From the NCBI GenBank assembly GCA_050252415.1, contig JBFWKZ010000019.1:1-24847 (forward strand): a DNA stretch of 24,847 bases, given 5' to 3'. Shown here one piece after another: positions 22,837 through 24,847 of the stretch. The notes beneath the pieces were generated by a model, which worked only from the letters and a program-made list of their open reading frames with translations, did not search any database and had not been told where the DNA came from. The position numbers and the translations under genes are program-made. Each line of letters opens with the position of its first letter. Within the stretch, counting starts at the first letter, position 1. This DNA comes from Heteroscillospira sp050252415 (lineage in GTDB: Bacteria > Bacillota > Clostridia > Oscillospirales > Oscillospiraceae).

Positions 22837-24093
22837 ATGTACAGGCCTTTGGCGGATGAAATACGCCCGGAGAAACTTGAGGAAATGGTCGGGCAAAGGC
22901 ATATCCTGGGCGAGAATGGCCTTTTAACACGCATAGTCAAAAGCGGAAATATTCCGAATATGATATTTTATGGCCCATCCGGTACGGGCAAAACCACCGC
23001 GGCCCGTATTATTGCGCGGCAGACAAACCGTACACTGCGCAAACTGAATGCCACTACCGCCGGTATCTCGGACATCAAACAGATTATAGACGAACTGGAC
23101 ACGCTCCTCGTCCCGGGCGGCGTATTGCTCTATCTCGATGAGATTCAGTACTTTAATAAGCGGCAGCAGCAATCGCTTTTGGAGTTTATTGAAAACGGCA
23201 AAATAACGCTCATTGCCTCAACGACGGAAAATCCCTATTTTTATATCTTTAACGCGATTCTCAGCCGCAGTACCGTGTTTGAATTTAAACAGATAACGCC
23301 GGAGGAAGCGGCTCCTGCTGTCCTGCGTGCGGTGTCGATTATGGAAAGCCGTGAGGGTATGAAGGCTGAGGTTGAACCGGGCATTGTGCCATATATCGCG
23401 CAGAGCTGCGGCGGCGATGTCCGCAAGGCGATCAATGCCATTGAGCTGTTGTTCTCAACGGCGCAAAGGAAAGAGAACAGAATTGTTCTTACCATGGACG
23501 ATGCCAAGCAGCTTACCCAGCGCAGCGCCATGCGGTACGATCGCGACGGCGATCAGCACTATGACATTATCTCGGCGCTTCAAAAGTCTGTCAGGGGCTC
23601 GGATCCGGATGCCGCGCTCCACTACCTTGCACGGCTTTTGGAAGCGGGAGACCTCATTTCGCCATGCCGGCGGCTGCTTGTCATGGCAGCGGAGGATGTG
23701 GGGCTTGCCTATCCTCAGGCGATTCCCATCGTCAAAGCCTGTGTCGACAGCGCTATGCAGTTAGGTCTGCCGGAAGCGCGTATCCCGCTGGCGGATGCCG
23801 TGGTTTTGCTTGCAACGGCGCCAAAATCAAATTCTGCCTATGTTGCGATAAAGCGGGCAATGGCGGATGTACAGGCCGGCAAGGTAGGGTCTATTCCTCG
23901 GGAACTTCAAAACGTGCATGCGGACGGCGCGGGATTTGAACGGGAGCAGGGCTATAAATACGCCCATGATTACCCGAACCACTACGTCAAACAGCAATAC
24001 CTGCCCGATTTGCTGAAAACCGTGACATACTATGAGTACGGCGACAACAAAAACGAGCAGGCTGCAAAGCACTATTGGGACACGATAAGATAG
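22837..24093 (+). CDS. rarA: Replication-associated recombination protein A (RarA/MgsA)
   Basis: An AAA+ ATPase of 418 aa acting at stalled replication forks. It has Walker A GPSGTGKTT, Walker B LLYLDEIQYFNK, a sensor-1 block (LIASTTENPYFYI), sensor-2/arginine features in CGGDVRKAINAIELL, and the C-terminal MgsA domain (about 260-418) with RSAMRYDRDGDQHYDIISAL and AAEDVGLAYPQA. The start at 22837 has GGGAGGAG upstream; the longer frame from 22696 overlaps glyA and is rejected. The stop is one nucleotide from the stop of the convergent downstream gene, so the two transcripts must overlap. Confidence 0.96.
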   Translation: MYRPLADEIRPEKLEEMVGQRHILGENGLLTRIVKSGNIPNMIFYGPSGTGKTTAARIIARQTNRTLRKLNATTAGISDIKQIIDELDTLLVPGGVLLYLDEIQYFNKRQQQSLLEFIENGKITLIASTTENPYFYIFNAILSRSTVFEFKQITPEEAAPAVLRAVSIMESREGMKAEVEPGIVPYIAQSCGGDVRKAINAIELLFSTAQRKENRIVLTMDDAKQLTQRSAMRYDRDGDQHYDIISALQKSVRGSDPDAALHYLARLLEAGDLISPCRRLLVMAAEDVGLAYPQAIPIVKACVDSAMQLGLPEARIPLADAVVLLATAPKSNSAYVAIKRAMADVQAGKVGSIPRELQNVHADGAGFEREQGYKYAHDYPNHYVKQQYLPDLLKTVTYYEYGDNKNEQAAKHYWDTIR

Positions 24094-24094
24094 C

Positions 24095-24430
24095 CTAATT
24101 TCGCGAGCGGATGTCATTTGCGCCCGTGTTGCGCAGCACATCCCAAGCCTGTTGGAGCTGGCTTGACTTGACGCTTATCTGCATTTCGGTGGGGTTTCCA
24201 TCTGGATATACGTCCTCACGGCTCTGAGGGCAGGTAATGCTTGCAGTCGGTATGCTGTTGTTTAAACCGAAGCATAAAGGATAGCTGATGCCGGGCTGAA
24301 GCTCCCCATTGTTTTTTTCTTTATTCGTATTCAGACTGACGAGATCAAAATCGATCCCTCCTCGGCGGAGCCGCATGAGCGCCAGATTCGCACTGTCGCG
24401 GTCATTGTAATTGGCGGTTATTTGTGCCAT
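24095..24430 (-). CDS. Unrecognised conserved-looking 111-aa protein
   Basis: I do not recognise this family. The protein has no signal peptide or membrane segment. The N terminus ITANYNDRDSANLALMRLRRGG looks like a beta-alpha unit of a small ferredoxin-like fold, and a second unit may lie at the end (MQISVKSSQLQQAWDVLRNTGA), with a low-complexity loop between. The ATG at 24430 has a weak G-rich ribosome site. It converges on rarA with a one-nucleotide gap and is divergent from the DUF951 gene, 64 bp apart. Coding is supported by position, length and sensible composition. Confidence 0.65.
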   Translation of the reverse strand: MAQITANYNDRDSANLALMRLRRGGIDFDLVSLNTNKEKNNGELQPGISYPLCFGLNNSIPTASITCPQSREDVYPDGNPTEMQISVKSSQLQQAWDVLRNTGANDIRSRN

Positions 24431-24494
24431 GTCGTTTACCCCCTATAAATAATATATCTATTTTTGAGTATACCCCGAGATTGGAGGATTATTT

Positions 24495-24677
24495 TTGGAT
24501 ATTCAGGTTGGTGATATTTTGAATATGAAAAAAGCACATCCCTGCGGTTCAACACGCTGGGAAGTGCTGAGAGTCGGCGCGGATTTCAAGCTGCGCTGCC
24601 TCGGCTGCGGGCGGGAAGTCATGGGTCCACGCGGAAAATATGAAAAAAACACAAAATCTGTGGAAAAAAAGTCATAG
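24495..24677 (+). CDS. DUF951 zinc-ribbon-like protein
   Basis: A 60-aa protein of the DUF951 (YyzM-like) family, of unknown function, widespread in Firmicutes. The family pattern is clear: KAHPCGSTRWEVLRVGADFK followed by LRCLGCGREVMGPRGKYEK, with Cys in PCG and CLGC that could bind zinc. The start is TTG at 24495, supported by GGAGG at 24483-24487. The C-terminal Lys-rich tail is short. It is a single gene ending at a strong terminator. Confidence 0.9.
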   Translation: MDIQVGDILNMKKAHPCGSTRWEVLRVGADFKLRCLGCGREVMGPRGKYEKNTKSVEKKS

Positions 24678-24703
24678 CTGAATGTGGCAGACAGCAGAGG
24701 GAG

Positions 24704-24743
24704 AAAAAGCCGGTGTGGTTAGTTCTAACCACACCGGCTTTTT
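24704..24743. terminator. Strong bidirectional terminator
   Basis: A perfect 19-bp stem (24704-24722 with 24725-24743, formally a 2-nt loop, so about a 4-nt loop in practice) starts with AAAAA and ends with TTTTT. It lies between DUF951 (+) and the leftward gene at the right edge and serves both. Confidence 0.95.
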
Positions 24744-24782
24744 CCCCAAGTAGTTCAGTGAGGGCTGGGCTGTTTCCATAAA

Positions 24783-24847
24783 CTAGTTCTTAATGCTGTC
24801 GGCAAAAATTTTCCCCCAGTCGCCGAGTGACAGCGCATCACTGTCTG
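24783..24847 (-). CDS. Partial CDS, C-terminal residues of a leftward gene
   Basis: A leftward frame enters from the right edge and ends at TAG (24783-24785). The visible end reads DSDALSLGDWGKIFADSIKN, a natural-looking sequence, and the strong terminator follows it by 40 nt. The other two frames are either stopped or of poor composition. The protein cannot be identified from 20 residues. Confidence 0.55.
   Translation of the reverse strand, partial: DSDALSLGDWGKIFADSIKN

Noticed and set aside
21852..22940. 362-aa frame on the minus strand
   Set aside because: It is antisense to glyA and rarA, both certain genes; its composition is that of a shadow frame.
1..24847. CRISPR array, prophage, transposase or defence island
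   Set aside because: No regularly spaced repeats, cas-like, phage or transposase proteins were found on either strand.

Overview
The window looks like a chromosomal segment of a strictly anaerobic, low-to-mid GC Gram-positive Clostridia member, most likely Oscillospiraceae/Ruminococcaceae-like. This is an inference. It rests on a group B [FeFe] hydrogenase, desulfoferrodoxin, rubrerythrin and rubredoxins in place of aerobic defences, SLH cell-surface anchoring, a SleB-type cell wall hydrolase, a DUF951 protein, strong AGGAGG ribosome sites, and housekeeping genes of clostridial type. I see no transposase, phage gene or CRISPR array.

Layout: (1) 1-2480: the start of a leftward gene cut by the window edge; a leftward monomeric group B [FeFe] hydrogenase whose last residues look frameshifted at a nine-A run; then about 500 bp of noncoding DNA packed with hairpins. 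(2) 2485-10445: a leftward OmpR/HisKA two-component system, divergent from a rightward four-gene unit. That unit holds a membrane-fusion adaptor with a duplicated module, an ABC ATPase, a MacB/FtsX-type permease and an SLH-domain surface protein. Together they read as a regulated cell-envelope export or stress module. (3) 10530-14007: a leftward, tightly coupled operon of ProX-like editing protein, Tex and an inositol-monophosphatase-family enzyme. (4) 14157-16204: a cytidylate-kinase-like protein, a secreted cell wall hydrolase and a small anchored Ig-like protein. (5) 16450-18709: a leftward oxygen-defence operon: a double-rubredoxin protein, a ferredoxin joined in frame to rubrerythrin, and desulfoferrodoxin. 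(6) 18993-19767: a divergent rightward pair, a 2[4Fe-4S] ferredoxin and a NapH-like membrane Fe-S protein, plausibly an electron-supply module. (7) 20008-20083: tRNA-Thr(CGT) on the minus strand with a clear promoter and terminator, followed by a 600-bp AT-rich gap. (8) 20698-24847: a GNAT acetyltransferase, glyA, rarA, an unrecognised 111-aa protein, DUF951, a strong terminator, and the tail of a leftward gene.

How the genes may work together: the oxygen-defence operon would reduce superoxide (desulfoferrodoxin) and peroxide (rubrerythrin) with electrons passed through rubredoxins and ferredoxins. The divergent ferredoxin and membrane Fe-S pair may tie this to membrane electron flow. The two-component system probably senses an extracellular cue and controls the adjacent exporter and SLH protein.

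Two points need care. Two A-homopolymers (hydrogenase C terminus; ferredoxin/rubrerythrin junction) each sit exactly where adding one base gives a more natural gene structure, so sequencing error, real mutation and slippage are all open. Several starts were set from ribosome-binding sites: 4619 adaptor, 14157 cytidylate-kinase-like, 14889 hydrolase, 16830 desulfoferrodoxin, 21252 GNAT, 22837 rarA.
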